From Kryptolebias marmoratus (Eukaryota > Chordata > Actinopteri > Cyprinodontiformes > Rivulidae): a DNA stretch of 64,000 bases. Below are positions 1 to 12,170 of this stretch, one piece after another (position 1 is the first letter of the stretch; each line of letters begins with the position of its first letter). Both the position numbers and the translations under genes were made by a program. The notes below the pieces were generated by a model. It was not told the origin of the DNA. It was given only the letters and a program-made list of their open reading frames with translations, and made no database searches. Location of the stretch: positions 5,329,886-5,393,885 of the forward strand of contig NC_051439.1 in NCBI RefSeq assembly GCF_001649575.2, in the 5' to 3' direction.

Positions 1-204
1 TCAGGTGTAATTCCTGTCTGCTCCTACATGCAGCTGCAGTGAACAATAGTTTTGGCCTAAATACCCTCAGACGCACACAGTGTCTGTGTCTCTGGGCTCC
101 CTGTGCGACTGCCACTGACTGTTCAACTGCTAACATCAGCTACAGGCTGTAAACATCTGAACAACACCTGCTCATCTCTTTCAGTGTGTGAGCTAATAAT
201 CACC
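1..204. other. No recognisable feature
   Basis: Unique-looking AT-rich DNA; no exon, RNA gene or repeat recognised. Confidence 0.4.
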
Positions 205-870
205 CCAGAGGACAAAGTGCTCTGTGATACAGGCTCATTTTCAGCTTGACTGGCAAATATTTAATCATCTTATGTTGACAAAAGATGGAGCTGCAGTTGC
301 TTTTGTCAAACCTCGAAAATAACAAAGTGAGTAATCCCAAGCTATATTGTGAGATGTCACTCTCACAGTATGTGTTGTTATTGATGCTCAGCCACTACCA
401 GATCAAGGTTTAGCTCAATATCTGTAAAACTGACCGGGTTATAGCCATTCTTGTGTTGGTAAATGTCAATTAGCTGTGGCTATCATCTTAAATTGGATTG
501 ACTTCAAAAGTTAATCACTTCTTGTTAGACATTCAGTGATCACTTTCTAAGATTTTCATTCAAATCTATTCATTGTTCTTGAAATATTTTGCTAAAAAAC
601 AGAGTTTACTCCAAACAGTTAGATATAATGATTTAGGCAAAGATCTTGCGTAATGAGTAGCACTTGGAATGTGTGTTGTGAATGACTCTCAGCTACTACC
701 ACACCAAATTCTAGCACAAGCCTGACTGAGTTAGAGCCATTTGGAGCCAGTTGGTTGTCTTGAATTGAGCTGGCTTCAAAAGCTAATCAGTTGTAGATGA
801 TCCAATAATTACTTTTTTAAAAATCTATCCATTATTTCATGAGATATTTTGCTAACAGACAAACACACAC
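205..870 (-). repeat. R-family repeat, two degenerate units
   Basis: Reverse-strand copy of the R unit: CTCAGCTACTACCACACCAA, the GCTGTGG..CATCTT segment and GAGATATTTTGCTAACAGAC can be followed twice (about 390-600 and 690-868). More diverged than later copies. Confidence 0.6.
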
Positions 871-2023
871 ATTATCACTGTAGGCTTCCACTGATTGAAA
901 CCACTAGCTTGACATTCTGAGGTCTATATTTGTCTTAATCCACAGTGAAAAAAAAAGAAAAGAAAAATCACTGAGTCCTTCCTAAAGTTGAACTATTTAC
1001 TTCCTTTGCAAACGTGTATAAAATCACACTGGTTAGAGAGAGAGATAGGTCAAAAACTGTGTAACTCCACTCTTTGTACCCGACTGACTGCTCAGACATC
1101 TATCAGCCACATCCACATTAACGATCAAGCACTTAAGTGTAACACATCTACCGGAAAGCAATGATCTGCGTCAAAAAATCTGTAAATCTTGCATTTTAAC
1201 CACTGTATCACTACAAAAATGAAGTAAATATTACATTTGTTCCTTAAATCAATCCTAATTGTGTCCACATTAGTGATGAGCTCCAAATTTTACATTCACA
1301 ATTTTAACCATTATAAGAACCTTTGGTGGAAGGTGATAAAAATGGGTGCAAACACATCTTGCTCACACTCACACTGTTTGGTTTATACTGTACATTAATC
1401 CAAGCTGCAACACTGACTGTGTTCTGTGTAAACAGCTGCTCGCTCACTGTCTGTCCAATCTGTACGACCTGAAGGTTTCTTTTTTTTGTCTGTTTTTGAC
1501 TTGACTCAAAACATGTGCCAACATTTCTGTTAAGCCTTATCTGTTTAAGTGAGGTAATGCTGCACAAATTAGACACATTATTATTTTTTCCTATATTTTG
1601 CATGTTTTATACCTTTGAAAACATGTTTCTCAGAAAAGCACAGAGTTGCATGTCAGCAGAACTCAAGATGTGTTGATTACAGTCTCTCCTGGCTTCAGTC
1701 AGTTGGAATGTTGCTAAATACAACCAATAAGGGTCTATTTTACCCACAAGATGTTTCCTACTGCAACATGGAAATGTTTGGTGCCTGATGAGCAACATCT
1801 GCACACTTGGGATGGCTGCTGTTTTCCATGAACGCTCCTGTTTGCAGAAGGCAAACATGAAAAAGAGGACGTGGGTGTTCTGGTGGTAGCTGTGATACGA
1901 ATGTTTAAAAGAAAATGCAGAATGTTTCTGTGAGAAACAACGAAAAACTAAATGACGTGTAGCCTGATGTATTCCTGAGAACATCGTGCTGGAGCCAAAC
2001 CTAACCGTTGATTTTCCTCTGAA
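871..2023. other. No gene recognised
   Basis: AT-rich DNA. The open frames at 1304-1603 and 1607-1984 (-) have no family signature, plausible splice sites or coding-like composition. Confidence 0.4.
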
Positions 2024-2570
2024 ATGAACCGTTACAGTGCTGCTCAGGACCTGTCACATTTGACTGATTTAGATAGGGCCTTTGTCATTAGGCAACTTCA
2101 AGCTGGTGTTCAGCAAAACCAAGCTGCAGCATTATTTAAAGTGAGCCCTAATACCATCTCTGAATTGAAGGCCAAGTTTCACATAATGGGGGATGTCAGA
2201 GAAGGTCATGAAGTTGAGGTTTTACGAGATGAGATTCTGCAACCAGTGGCAAATCCCATATCTCTACAATCTGGGCCTGAACTCTGTCTTCCAAGATGGC
2301 AATGCTGGCCCCACAGAGCGGGGTTTATCAGACACTACCTCCAGAGTTTGGGAGAGGAGAGGAAGGAATGACCGGCCTGCAGTCCTGACCTCCACCCTGT
2401 TGAACACCTGTGGGGTCAGCCTGGGCGTGCTGTTCGTTTCAGAGTGACCAACACAACCACATCAACTGACCTGTGACAAATGCTGGCTGAAGAATGAGAC
2501 GCCATCCCACAGCCGTGTGGGAGCAAGCTGGTGAGCAGCATGAGGAGGAGGTGCCAAGCTTCTGTGGCTG
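2024..2570 (+). mobile_element. Tc1/mariner transposase remnant, internally deleted
   Basis: It opens with a helix-turn-helix stretch (RAFVIRQLQAGVQQNQAAAL then KVSPNTISELK). After a loss of the middle it resumes with the DNA for the P-A-SP-L-P-EH-W block near the transposase C-terminus (about 2370-2430) and a RRRC-like end near 2550. Frame shifts and the missing catalytic centre make it dead. Confidence 0.65.
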
Positions 2571-3734
2571 TGTATGGTTCTTCCACATGATACAGACGCC
2601 CATGTTTGTCAAATGAACAAATTGTTACAATGCCAATATGTCTTGTTTCTTAAAAATTCAATCATCAAATCCAATAACCGACACAAAACAAGAGTCAATA
2701 GCAGAACAGGATGTTTGGCAGAGAAGATCTGGCAAGTTTTCCATGAGTTCAAACCACATACTCAACTTTGCTGCTGAACCCACAAATGCATTTTTCTTAC
2801 AAACTTGGCACCATTTAAGGGGAGATAAACGGGTTTGCCAAGATGTTTTGTTACAACAAACAAATGGTCAACAAAACAAAACTTTCACAACCTTTAGTTG
2901 TGTTGTATGTTTTTCTCCTCTTTTTGATAGGCAAAGCCATATAACTAAATTCCTGCACCAGAAATATTTCTCTCCACAGTTAGCAGTTCCTTTTAATAAT
3001 ATCTCTACAACATACTGAATATTCAGGCTTAAAAAAAGATATATAAATAATAAGCTTCATTTTATTTATTTATTTGTGATGCCTGAGATGACACTCTAAA
3101 CCTTTAATTTGCCTGTCTTTGTTTTTATTGAAACAGTATCTAATTCCTTGCAGCAGGCGGTGAATGATCAGTTTCAGTAAATAAACTGACCCAAACATTT
3201 TAATCCATCAGTTCACACTGTTTATTGATAAATGTGACTGAGATGATTTGTGGACCTAGAGTAAATCTGCTTTTTTAGGCTGGGTGTATTTGTGTGTGCT
3301 AAATATATCATGCACAATTATGCTGTCTGTTGAGATCTTAAGTAAAGTTTTTTTCTGCCATATTCCATAATTTACTTGTATTTTTCAGATAAACCACAGT
3401 CTGCAGGAGTTTCAGTCAGTTGTTATTAGTTTTAACAACAGTAGCATTTCTTCTTATTGGTTTTCTGTCTCTGCCTGATGTCCTGTTTTTTCCTGTTTCC
3501 ATAGAAATGGATTTCTATGAATAATGTATTTTCATTACTCAAACTTAGTGTCTGACTATGTAGTTTAATTTAAAAGCTCCCAAATTGGGTTAATGCAGTA
3601 TATTGGCTTTTTTATGCATTATGAAGCAAATGGAGGCATCCCTTTGTAGAAGTAACAAACAAGGGGACAGTTCAGAGAAAATAATAGGGAAAACACTGTA
3701 TGCCAAGAGGAACAGGAACAAAGAAAATTTAAAG
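2571..3734. other. No gene recognised
   Basis: AT-rich, non-repetitive by eye; two short open frames (2574-2777, 2638-3018) without recognisable content. Confidence 0.4.
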
Positions 3735-4100
3735 GCCTAACATTCCTTGAAGGAATGCATATCACCCGCTGGCTTTCATGCCAGAGATTTGATCTAAGAT
3801 CATCATATGTTGAGAAATTACAGTTGTAGCTGCTTTAGTCAAAGCTTAAAAATAACTTTACTTTCATGCAATATTGTGAATAATTCTCAGCTACTACAGT
3901 ATTAAATTGTAGCTCAGTATCCTTAAAATTCACTGACGTATAGCTACTTTTGTGTTGGCTAGGGTTGATTAGATGTGGTGGCCATCTTGAATCTGGTTGA
4001 CTTCAAGAGGTAAAAAGTTGTAGATTTTCATCCAGTTATTACTTTTTATAAATTTTGCAAAAACACGGACACTTAAGCAGCGGGCAATAACAAAGGCAAG
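3735..4100 (-). repeat. R-family repeat, one unit with both ends
   Basis: One of the clearest whole elements. One end is AGGCCTAACATTCCTTGAAGG, holding the interrupted palindrome CATTCCTTGAAGGAATG at 3742-3758, then ATATCACCCGCTGGC. A single reverse-oriented unit with GTGGCCATCTTGAA follows, and the other end is CAGCGGGCAATAAC. Confidence 0.75.
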
Positions 4101-4104
4101 AAAA

Positions 4105-4620
4105 CCTATTTTATTCTTATTGTGTGAATGCTAATTTATCACTCACACTATTGTTTTCCAGTTTTTATTTTTTCATACCAATTTTTGCGATCTAACTACT
4201 TCTGTATACTTTGTGCTTTTTTAGCCACTCATATCAAACTACGGCTAATTCAGGAAATGGATGCTAAGACTTTTGATTTTTGTAACATTTATATTTTCCT
4301 AATATTTGACTTTGTTTGTAAATATTTTCCCCATTAAATACATTGAGATCTCTTCAATTCATTCAGAAACATTGTTCTGTTTGACATCTGCTTCAGTGTA
4401 CTTGCTAGCTTTTAGCTAGCCCTTTTAGTACTTTTAGAGTTTAGCTGGCATTTTAATCCTTTTAGCTAGTGATTTGCTTCTTTTAGCTTTAACAACTCAG
4501 TTTCAGCTTCTTCAGTAAGTTTCAGCAGTTATTCAGCATTTACACTGTATTTTCACAGAAAATACTAAATACTCTAGTTTTAATTTGACATATTACTAAA
4601 TAAGCAAATTCTGATGATGA
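4105..4620 (+). repeat. S-family repeat
   Basis: Starts GTGTGAATGCTAAT (decayed Maf-like palindrome). The body is T-rich and has tandem TTTTAGCTAG-like motifs at 4400-4500. It ends with a perfect hairpin GTATTTTCACAGAAAATAC (4547-4565). Confidence 0.65.
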
Positions 4621-5403
4621 AAAAAATGTTAAACTATCCAATGTTTTGTTTTTCTCCAGTGAAGCAGTTGGAAGTGTAGCAGAGAAAGAAAGCCTTGGTT
4701 GAAATTTCCAAAGATTGCCATGAATGTATTAGGAAGCTTTTGTAGTTTGGCAACATAATGAGTGGATTACATCATAAGCATCAGCAGAGTAAAAATACAC
4801 ACACATACACACACACACACACAGCGCTACTGAAATAACCTGATTCGTATCTTTTAAAGAGTTTAATTAGTGGGGCTGAAGATATTTCACAGAAACATGT
4901 CCAGGCAACCGCTTTCTTTTGTTAAAGGAATATTTCATTCATTTTGAAGTGGTGTTCTGTGAAAAGCATATGGACAAATATAATCTTACCTTCTGTAGAA
5001 AGCTCTTTCAATTGCTTCAGGCTGGAAAATAAAAGTTTAGGTCTGACAGGACTGAGCTAACCTCTAGTTTGAACGCAGCCAATACCAAAATATATCCAGT
5101 CCATCTTAAAACAACTCCAATCTTCAAAATTTCAAAAACACTTTCATAGACCTTTACCCTGCCACCAGTATTTTATTGCATGATTGTTTACATCAAATCT
5201 CTGGTTCTTTGCAAGCATAGATTGCAGCAGCAGGGAGAGGCAAGACGTCTGGTGCAACCTGCCTGCAATTCTGGCAGAAATTTGAATACATTTTTGCTGA
5301 AATAGCTGTGTAACATGAAACTGATGGAGATGTAAAAGTTTCAATAAGAGCATTAGCATGAACGGTTATAAGAGTTTGAAGATGGAGTTGTTAAAAGACA
5401 ACT
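4621..5403. other. No gene; (CA)n tract
   Basis: A CA-rich microsatellite lies at 4796-4823. Nothing else recognised. Confidence 0.5.
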
Positions 5404-5790
5404 GTTGTGGAAGAAAATCAATTTCCAGGCACTATTAGATGAAAACACTCAAACAGGTTTATTTATATGTTGTGCACAAAATATAAAGAGCATTAAAGAC
5501 AGTTAAGAATTAACATCAGAGTCCCAGGCCCAAATGGGAAAGCTCCGAATCAAAGCTCTGGCCTCCGAAGTCCACACAGGAGCTTTTATTAAAGATACTG
5601 AAATACTGGACCAGAAGGAGGAGTTGGGGAAAAGCAAGGAAGTCTGGTTTCCATGAGGAGAAAATTCAACATCACTCCTATAAACAAGTTCATTCTGTGA
5701 GAACCCATGGGACTTAAAATAGAAGTCATAACATAATCAGGACTTATCAACAACAGGTGTTACCCTATAATAAATTCTGCCATTACAACA
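5404..5790 (-). mobile_element. LTR-like segment, probable solo LTR
   Basis: On the minus strand it runs from TGTTGTAATGGC to TTCTTCCACAACA: TG..CA ends with short inverted TGTTGT/ACAACA. It contains an AATAAA signal (TTTAATAAAAGCTCC) in the expected place. The 3' end TTCCACAACA recurs in the LTR-like segment ending near 7714. No clear target-site duplication or internal coding region is seen, so LTR is the best reading but not proven. Confidence 0.5.
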
Positions 5791-7019
5791 GCCAAATCAG
5801 CTTTAGAAATAGGTTCACTTGGACCATATTGACAAACTAATGATGGCTTGTCTGCAGTTTCTCCTCCTTAATTCTTATCGTTCTCTCTGCAGGATCTGCT
5901 AGTCCTTCCTGACTGAGGATCGGGCCAATCACATTTTGCAAGTCCAACCTGAACATTCAGAGCAGACCATCCCACTTTGGGGATGACACAAACGTTCTCC
6001 ACAAGCTGATAGTGCAGGCTTTCCCACGCCTCAAGCAAATCTTTGTCTGTACTGTTTTTCAAAGTGTTCGTTAGTGGTCACCAGGACCCTGCCACCTGGA
6101 TGCGAGCTATCAGTCCCTGTGACCCGCACATGTCCAAAACACTCAGATGGGTTGTGAGCTTGATTTCATAGATTCTCACTGAAATTAAAGTCATAAATCT
6201 GAGATGGCCTTTCCACGTGTGAAAATGCTGTCTCGTGCTCCCTGAACCACTCTGTCTCTATTTGAGCCCAATGGGGTTTGACATTGTCATCTGGGGATAT
6301 GTTTGAGCCATCAATGAGAAAAAAAGACCTGTTAATGTATGCATTTTTAACACAGTGGGGGTTAGCAGGTGCATTTCAGCTAAGAAAATCAAATTGGAAT
6401 GGCAGATAATGATATTACCTATATCAAGTGTCTGCCATGGAAAAGATGCCAAAAACTGAAGAGACCCTTCTTAAATGTCCAACCATTTTGTGTCTAGTTT
6501 TAAACTCAGCATTGATCCTTGTGTAGTTTCTCATGATTTCAGAAAATTGAGGCTAGTTGAGGTTAACGCGCATAGAAAATGGACTGGCTGCTGAGTGGAA
6601 GACAGAAAAAGAAATCGAGCATCTGAGAGTTTCGAGCGGGAGGCAAATCGAGCCGGACAGGCGCTGTTGTCAGCAGCTCTTTTGGGATGTCTGTAGATGT
6701 CAAAAGGAGCGTGTGCTATGAGTGAAAAACCTCCCCCAAACATTCAGAGTTCATCACCTCAGTGTGAAGATGAAGCGCTCTGAGAAATAGATCTTCAAAT
6801 ATATGTTCCTCTGCGCGAAACAAGGGTCATTGCTGGGTTAAAGTACAACCAGCTGTTTGTGGTTTCCAGCACTCACTTTGAATCAGGATCACATGGAGCT
6901 AACGCTCAGCGCTTTATACCCCTGAACCTTGTGTCTCGCTGGTCCAGAGAAACCAGGCAGTTTCTCTCAAAGGATGAGGCAGTCATTTATTTTTAACTGG
7001 TGAAACTAAACAAGTCAAT
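5791..7019. other. No gene recognised
   Basis: Mixed-composition DNA; short open frames only, no domains, no clear repeat. Confidence 0.4.
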
Positions 7020-7380
7020 CACAATTGCTTTTCTTTTTTTTTGCTTTAGATCAAGTACAGGAAAACTTTATGGAATCATGAGAAAAGGACTCTGCCATCA
7101 GTACTTTGTTGCAGCATTTCTGGCCTTTAATGAACCCTAAATAAACAACCTCCAAGAGCAGTGATTTCATCATTTTTGCCAGGGGTTGTATAAAGATCAG
7201 AGGTGGTGCAACAAAGTACTAATGGGGCAGTGTTTTTTTCCATATGATTCCATAATTTCTTCCTCTACTTGATCACAAAAAAGCATTTGTGACTGACTAT
7301 TGTAATGGGAAAAATACTGTTTCAGTGATTCTTGCTGCATGTGACCACCATAATTTAGTTTAGTTAGGAATGCCTTCATT
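7020..7380. mobile_element. DNA-transposon fragment
   Basis: Carries ATTTTTGCCAGGGGTTGTA (7174-7192), an end found again in direct orientation at 7861-7879 with the same AACCTCCAA lead-in. It flanks the LTR-like segment at 7381-7714, which suggests nested insertions. Family not identified. Confidence 0.45.
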
Positions 7381-7714
7381 CTTATCCCTATAGGGTGCCA
7401 GGATGTATGTGTTATCTGGTCCTTTGTTTCCCCCTGACCCCTCCTGACTGTATGGAAATTTACCAGTATGTGCCTACAAGCCTATAAAGGATGTGTTCTT
7501 TAATTACCTCCCCTTGTGATCAGCTATCTGACCCTTCTGTTCCCCCTGACCCCTCGTCAACCTACAATGGTATAAGAAGGGGGCGCTATCTGTAATTCTT
7601 CAGAATCACTCTGCTGACTCACCTCAGCTCAGTGATTCTCAGCTATATACCTTAAATAAATTATCCTAAGACAAAAATCTTTGTTGTCCTCTTTGTTAAA
7701 GAAAATTCCACAAC
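7381..7714 (+). mobile_element. LTR-like segment
   Basis: Has the layout of an LTR: pyrimidine-rich CCCCCTGACCCCT repeated twice, a TATAAGAAGG box (7571), an AATAAATTAT signal near 7657 and a TTCCACAACA end like that of the segment at 5404-5790. The left border is uncertain. Confidence 0.45.
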
Positions 7715-7885
7715 ACTACAGAATTATTTCTTCCATTTTTTTATTGTTTAATAATGCCAGTTGGAATTTTGAAATTTGAATTTTGTTGCATGTCTGTGAT
7801 TTATTTATTTTTTATGCAAAATTAAACAATTGAAAGAACCTCCAACAGTGATGATTCCTTAATTTTTGCCAGGGGTTGTACATCA
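7715..7885. mobile_element. DNA-transposon fragment, second copy of the TTGCCAGGGGTTGTA end
   Basis: AACCTCCAACAGTGATGATT followed by TTTTTGCCAGGGGTTGTA, a direct repeat of the end at 7150-7192. Confidence 0.45.
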
Positions 7886-8475
7886 CCTAAAATCTCACAT
7901 TAGTCCCAGTATTTGTTAAAATAATATTTATTGAACATGCAGATATTAATGTTATTTTTATATCCAAGAAAATTGTTTTGAAAATTAAGAATGTGATTTG
8001 AGTTAAATATTGATGGTGGGCAGAGCCTGATCAGGGCACTGGCACTGACCAATTAGAAGGTCAACTAAACATTTTGGTTATTTTCATTGTTTTTAATCAT
8101 TGAATTAGCAGTAATAATAGGTAAAGATAAATTAAAAATGTTAAAAATGTTCTGACCAGAACAAACTTTATTCTTGTTCTTGCCACCATGAGTAAACAAA
8201 CAATTTCCTTGGCTCTTGTGGAGTATGTAACATGTGTTTGTTAACTCCCAGAGTTCTGATAAATTACACATTTAAACTTGTAGTTTAAATCAGAACAGTT
8301 GCACTAACGTTATTACATTGCATTACATTGTTCACCTCTCTGGTCAGAGATTTGCTTTGCCTTTCTTTGTCTTGTAGATTATTACTCTCCACACCTCTGT
8401 GCTCTTTTTGTTTCCAAGTCAGTTTCTTTACATGTTTTTGTGGCGCTTAAAAAAAAAAAAAAGAGCCCCTCAGGC
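7886..8475. other. No gene recognised
   Basis: AT-rich; a poly-A run at about 8448-8462. No family recognised. Confidence 0.4.
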
Positions 8476-8760
8476 ATTTTCTATCCTGATTGGACCAATT
8501 CACACCCTCTGGAGTGACGTCATTCTGGGGCCCCTTGATCTTAGGTTTCATGATTGACAGCTCCCTTTGACTGCTGCGCTGCGTCTCAGAGGACGATCAG
8601 TGGATGTTGTCGTCCTGTGAGGGGTGAGCCGAGCTGCCACTCTCGTGCAGTTGGAAGCGTTCAGAGCTGGCAGGCGTGTCTCTGGGGGATCGCGGCACAG
8701 TCACACAAGGGGTAATTACCCGAACACTGGGATGAGGGGCACATGGAGTGATTTCAGCAC
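8476..8760. promoter_or_regulatory. GC-richer block with a perfect CRE
   Basis: GC-rich against AT-rich surroundings. It holds TGACGTCA (about 8515-8522, the cAMP-response element) 20 bp from an ATTGG/CCAAT pair, and several CpGs. It could be a promoter or an enhancer; no transcript orientation can be assigned. Confidence 0.35.
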
Positions 8761-9094
8761 CTCCGAATTAAACATGGTCCAAGGAATATGAACAATCCAC
8801 AGGCTGCTTCACTTCAAACCCTTCACTATTCATAGAGCCTTCCACGAGTGAAGAAACTCCACTGTTTCTTGGTGTGAATTGGATTGAGTTTTTAAGGGAA
8901 AAAAGGGGGGGAAACCACTGAATTAAACATGCTCCAAGGAAAAGGAACAATCTGCACGTCGAGCAAACACACAGGACTTCCATCTGTTTGATTTCAAGAA
9001 AATGAGTTCCTATTTGATCTTCAAATCAAATCTGCTTCAAGGCACAGGGACGATTTAAAAGCTAAACTACACTAAAGAGTACACGAGTAAAAAT
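8761..9094. repeat. Short local duplication
   Basis: GAATTAAACATGGTCCAAGG (about 8765) re-appears as GAATTAAACATGCTCCAAGG about 155 bp later, with similar sequence around both. No gene. Confidence 0.5.
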
Positions 9095-9800
9095 CCTAGC
9101 ATCCTTGGAGGAATGCGTATCACCTGCAGCCTTTCATGACAGATTTAGACTAGGATTATTTAGTGTTGTGAAATGGAGTTGTAGCCATTTTGCTCAAATC
9201 TTGAAAATAACTTTTTGCTCTAATCTCATGCAGTATCCCCAGTTGTCACTCTGAGTATGTAAAGTATAAGTAAGTAAAATAAAAATGTATTTGTATAGCA
9301 CATTTCAGCGGCAAGGCATTCAAAGTGCTTTACATCATGAAAACATCAGTAGAATCATTGCAATCATCAAAAACATCACACAGTAGATCATCAATTATAA
9401 AATCATAAAAATCATAGAGCAGATACACCTGATAATCATAAGGAGATGGTAAATATGTAATAAGATATTTTGTTCAGAGCAGCTTTTCACCTGGATTTGT
9501 TTGCAGACTACTAATCAAAGGCAGCTCTAAACAGTGCTAAACATTATGTGCTGTGAATAACTCTCAGCTAAAACTACATCAAATGTTAGCTCAAAAGCTG
9601 TAAAAGGGACTGAATTATAGCCCTCTGTGGGTTCCTTAGGGTCAGTTGTGTGTGGCAGCCATCTTGATTCAGGTTGACTCACTAAAGCTAATCAGTAGAT
9701 GTGCATCCAGTGATTACTTTCTGCACGTTTCAGAGTTTTAAACAGATACGACCACACAGACATGGGCAAAAACACTGTTGTTCGCCTTTTAGCTGTACGC
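9095..9800 (-). repeat. R-family repeat split by a 'TATAGCAC' repeat
   Basis: Left end CTAGCATCCTTGGAGGAATG with CACCTGCAGCC, then reverse-oriented unit sequence (CAGCCATCTTGATT near 9658). It is interrupted at about 9255-9545 by a different repeat with TTTGTATAGCACATTTCAGC and GTGCTTTACAT. Confidence 0.65.
9255..9545 (+). repeat. Teleost 'TATAGCAC' interspersed repeat
   Basis: TTTGTATAGCACATTTCAGC, GCAAGGCATTCAAAGTGCTT and a tail of CATCA/ATCAT motifs, a pattern common in fish genomes. Related pieces lie at 49862-49981 and 59667-59800. Confidence 0.6.
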
Positions 9801-10149
9801 AATAATTATTCTAAATATGAATCACAAGAGATTTAATAGTAGAGAGCTTTAAAAAAAATACTGTTTCCACTATTTACATTTGTCCCATTTGTGTTCAGCT
9901 AATGTATTAAATCCTCATCAGATCCAGTGATTGAATTCTGGAGACAAAAGGTTTGTTCAGTTCTTTCTGTCTGATCTTTTAATCTTCTTTGGAGTTTCAC
10001 TCCAGCCCGTTTTAATCCAGTCTCTGGCCGGTTTCTCTCAGAGCCACGATCTTTGTGATCTGCGACGTGCCAGATAACAATTAGAGAAATTTCCTTTTCT
10101 GTAAAAATGACGTGTGAATGATGACTGCTGACTGATTGCACGAATTGTT
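9801..10149. other. No gene recognised
   Basis: AT-rich; open frame 9899-10141 (-) has no recognisable content. Confidence 0.4.
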
Positions 10150-10560
10150 AAAATGAAAACAAGCAGAACGGAGGCTAAAATCTAAATAACCACAACGGGA
10201 AGTAAAAGCTGAAATTAAGAAAACGTTAGTCAAAGCCTAAAATCAGCAAAAATCTATCTAAAAGCTTAAAATAGCAAAACATTTGCTTCAATCTACAATT
10301 TGCAAAAAAGACAAAAACAGAGCTCATATGCTGATGGAAATTGTTTTGAAGTTGAAGAAATTTCCCTTTTTTATGGAGAAAATATGTGTAAGTGAAGTTA
10401 AATAATTGAAAAAGTATAAAAGTTATAATAAATAAAGGTCATAACAAATTATTTCCAATCGACAATGTTTATAATAAATAAAGGTCATAACAAATTATTT
10501 CCAATCGACAATGTTTCAATATTTGAACGGTTAAATGGTATTCACACAATAAGGCTGCAT
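10150..10560 (-). repeat. S-family repeat with a perfect 46-bp tandem duplication
   Basis: Tandem AGCTAAAA/TTAAGAAAAC motifs, then the conserved GAAGTTGAAGAAATTTCC segment and AAAGTATAAAAGTTA. A 46-bp unit starting ATAATAAATAAAGG is repeated head-to-tail without a mismatch (10425-10470, 10471-10516). Confidence 0.6.
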
Positions 10561-11194
10561 TTTTAACTGTTTCAGGTTGTCTCTGATTGCTTTGTGCATC
10601 TTTTACCAACAAATAAAAGAAAGAAAGGAAAAAAAAAACAGTATTTTATTTGTATATTTTCTCCAATGAATGGAGCTGGTCTTTTTTATGTATCACCAGA
10701 AAGAAAGATTTGCCCAAAAGGACAGGATGAAAATGGGAACAGAACTGATTGATGCAGACTTTACTAATGCCGTTCAGACAAGACCAGTTGTTCTCTGCGC
10801 CATCTGGGCATCTTTGACTAATGGTGTGCATGTTACAGCACGACCCCTCTCATCAAACCTGCATTTGGGGCTTGTCTGAATCCACTTAGCCACTCAGACA
10901 TGAATAGTTAAGCTTCCCCACTGATCCTCTTTTTCTCCCGGGGGGATCCTGACAATCTTGACCCTTGGTTCTACGGAAAAGCAGTAATTCTTTCAACACT
11001 CATATCTCTGGTTTCATGTAAAACTCCCAACTGATTGCAGAAAACTTGAATAAATTTATAACACTTTAAAAGACTCAGTTTGGAGACGGCTGACAATACA
11101 TTTTTACGCATAAGACTCAGATTTGACTCATAGGTCACCCCACCCAACTTGTACAAATGTAGTACCACTGCGAAACCGTTCATTCAAACGAGTC
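10561..11194. other. No gene recognised
   Basis: Open frames on both strands at 10646-10879 are not supported by any family or splice signal. Confidence 0.4.
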
Positions 11195-11454
11195 ATTTCT
11201 CACAGAGTCGTTTCCGTTGAGGTCGTGTCTCATAGGGCTGTAACTAGTTGGCAAACAGCATTCGCAGGGGAGTTTTCAGAACGCTTTCAGAACACAGTCC
11301 TGCTGCTTGACTTTGAACATCTTCAAAGAAATTGTGACAGATTTCCTCCCAAATAAAGTCACAGTCGTCATGGGCGTGAAATCAGCTTGATTCCAGTCTC
11401 AGTGATCTTAAAAAGCTCTGCTGAATTATTTTGTTTCTTTAAAGATCCTTAAAG

Positions 11455-11757
11455 CGGTATCTCACTGGGCTGCAGCTGTTGGAGGCTAGTTGGTGACTCA
11501 AAATTACGGGAAAATACACTAAATATTCCATTACAGTCTGACCGAATTGAGTTTTAAAAGGCCAGTTTTTGAAAATCATGTCTTGTTTTCATGTGCACGA
11601 CTTGCAAATCTGTATACTAGGTTGTGTACATTATTTTACTGCCCACATTGTACCCAAGACTGTACAACTCCAGGGAGGAAATTTAGAAGCACTCTGGAGG
11701 CTTCTCCTTGAATGCTGTTCGCCAACTAGTTTCAGCCCAGTGAGACGCCGCCTTTAG
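11455..11757. mobile_element. MITE with terminal inverted repeats
   Basis: TCTCACTGGGCTGCAGCTGT with GGCTAGTTGGTGA at the left is matched in reverse by GTTCGCCAACTAG and TTTCAGCCCAGTGAGA at the right. No coding capacity. A related end lies at 11215-11270; other copies are at 20620-21715 and 27665-27810. Confidence 0.65.
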
Positions 11758-11799
11758 GAAGTTCTAAAAGTGACAACTTCCTGTGTGTAAGTTTAGTTT

Positions 11800-12170
11800 T
11801 AAAAGCCTAGCATTCCTTCCAGAAATGTATATCGCCTACTGCCGTTTGTCCCAGAGTTTTAGACGAAGATCATCTTACGATGAGAAATGATGGAGTTGGT
11901 CAAACCTTTAAAATTACATTAAGCACGATCTCACTTGATAGTTGTGAAATCTCATGTGATCTGACGGTGCCAGGGATGACTCTCAGCGTCTACCATTTAC
12001 CTTATTGGTAGATTTGATCGAGTTGCAGCCATTTATGCGTTTGCTAAGATGAGTTATCTGTGGTGGTCATCTTGAATCTCGCTGACTCTCATTGACAGTC
12101 ACACAAATACACACAGACACGGGTGAAAACATCGTCGCCCGCCCAATGAAAGGCTATGAACCTTTGTGTC
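11800..12170 (-). repeat. R-family repeat
   Basis: Left end AAAGCCTAGCATTCC then TATCGCC and CAGAGTTTTAGACGAAGATC; reverse-oriented unit; right end CGTCGCCCGCC after an ACACAGACACGGG stretch. Confidence 0.65.

Noticed and set aside
9899..10141. Minus-strand 80-codon frame as a gene
   Set aside because: No domain, no splice support and repeat-rich surroundings.
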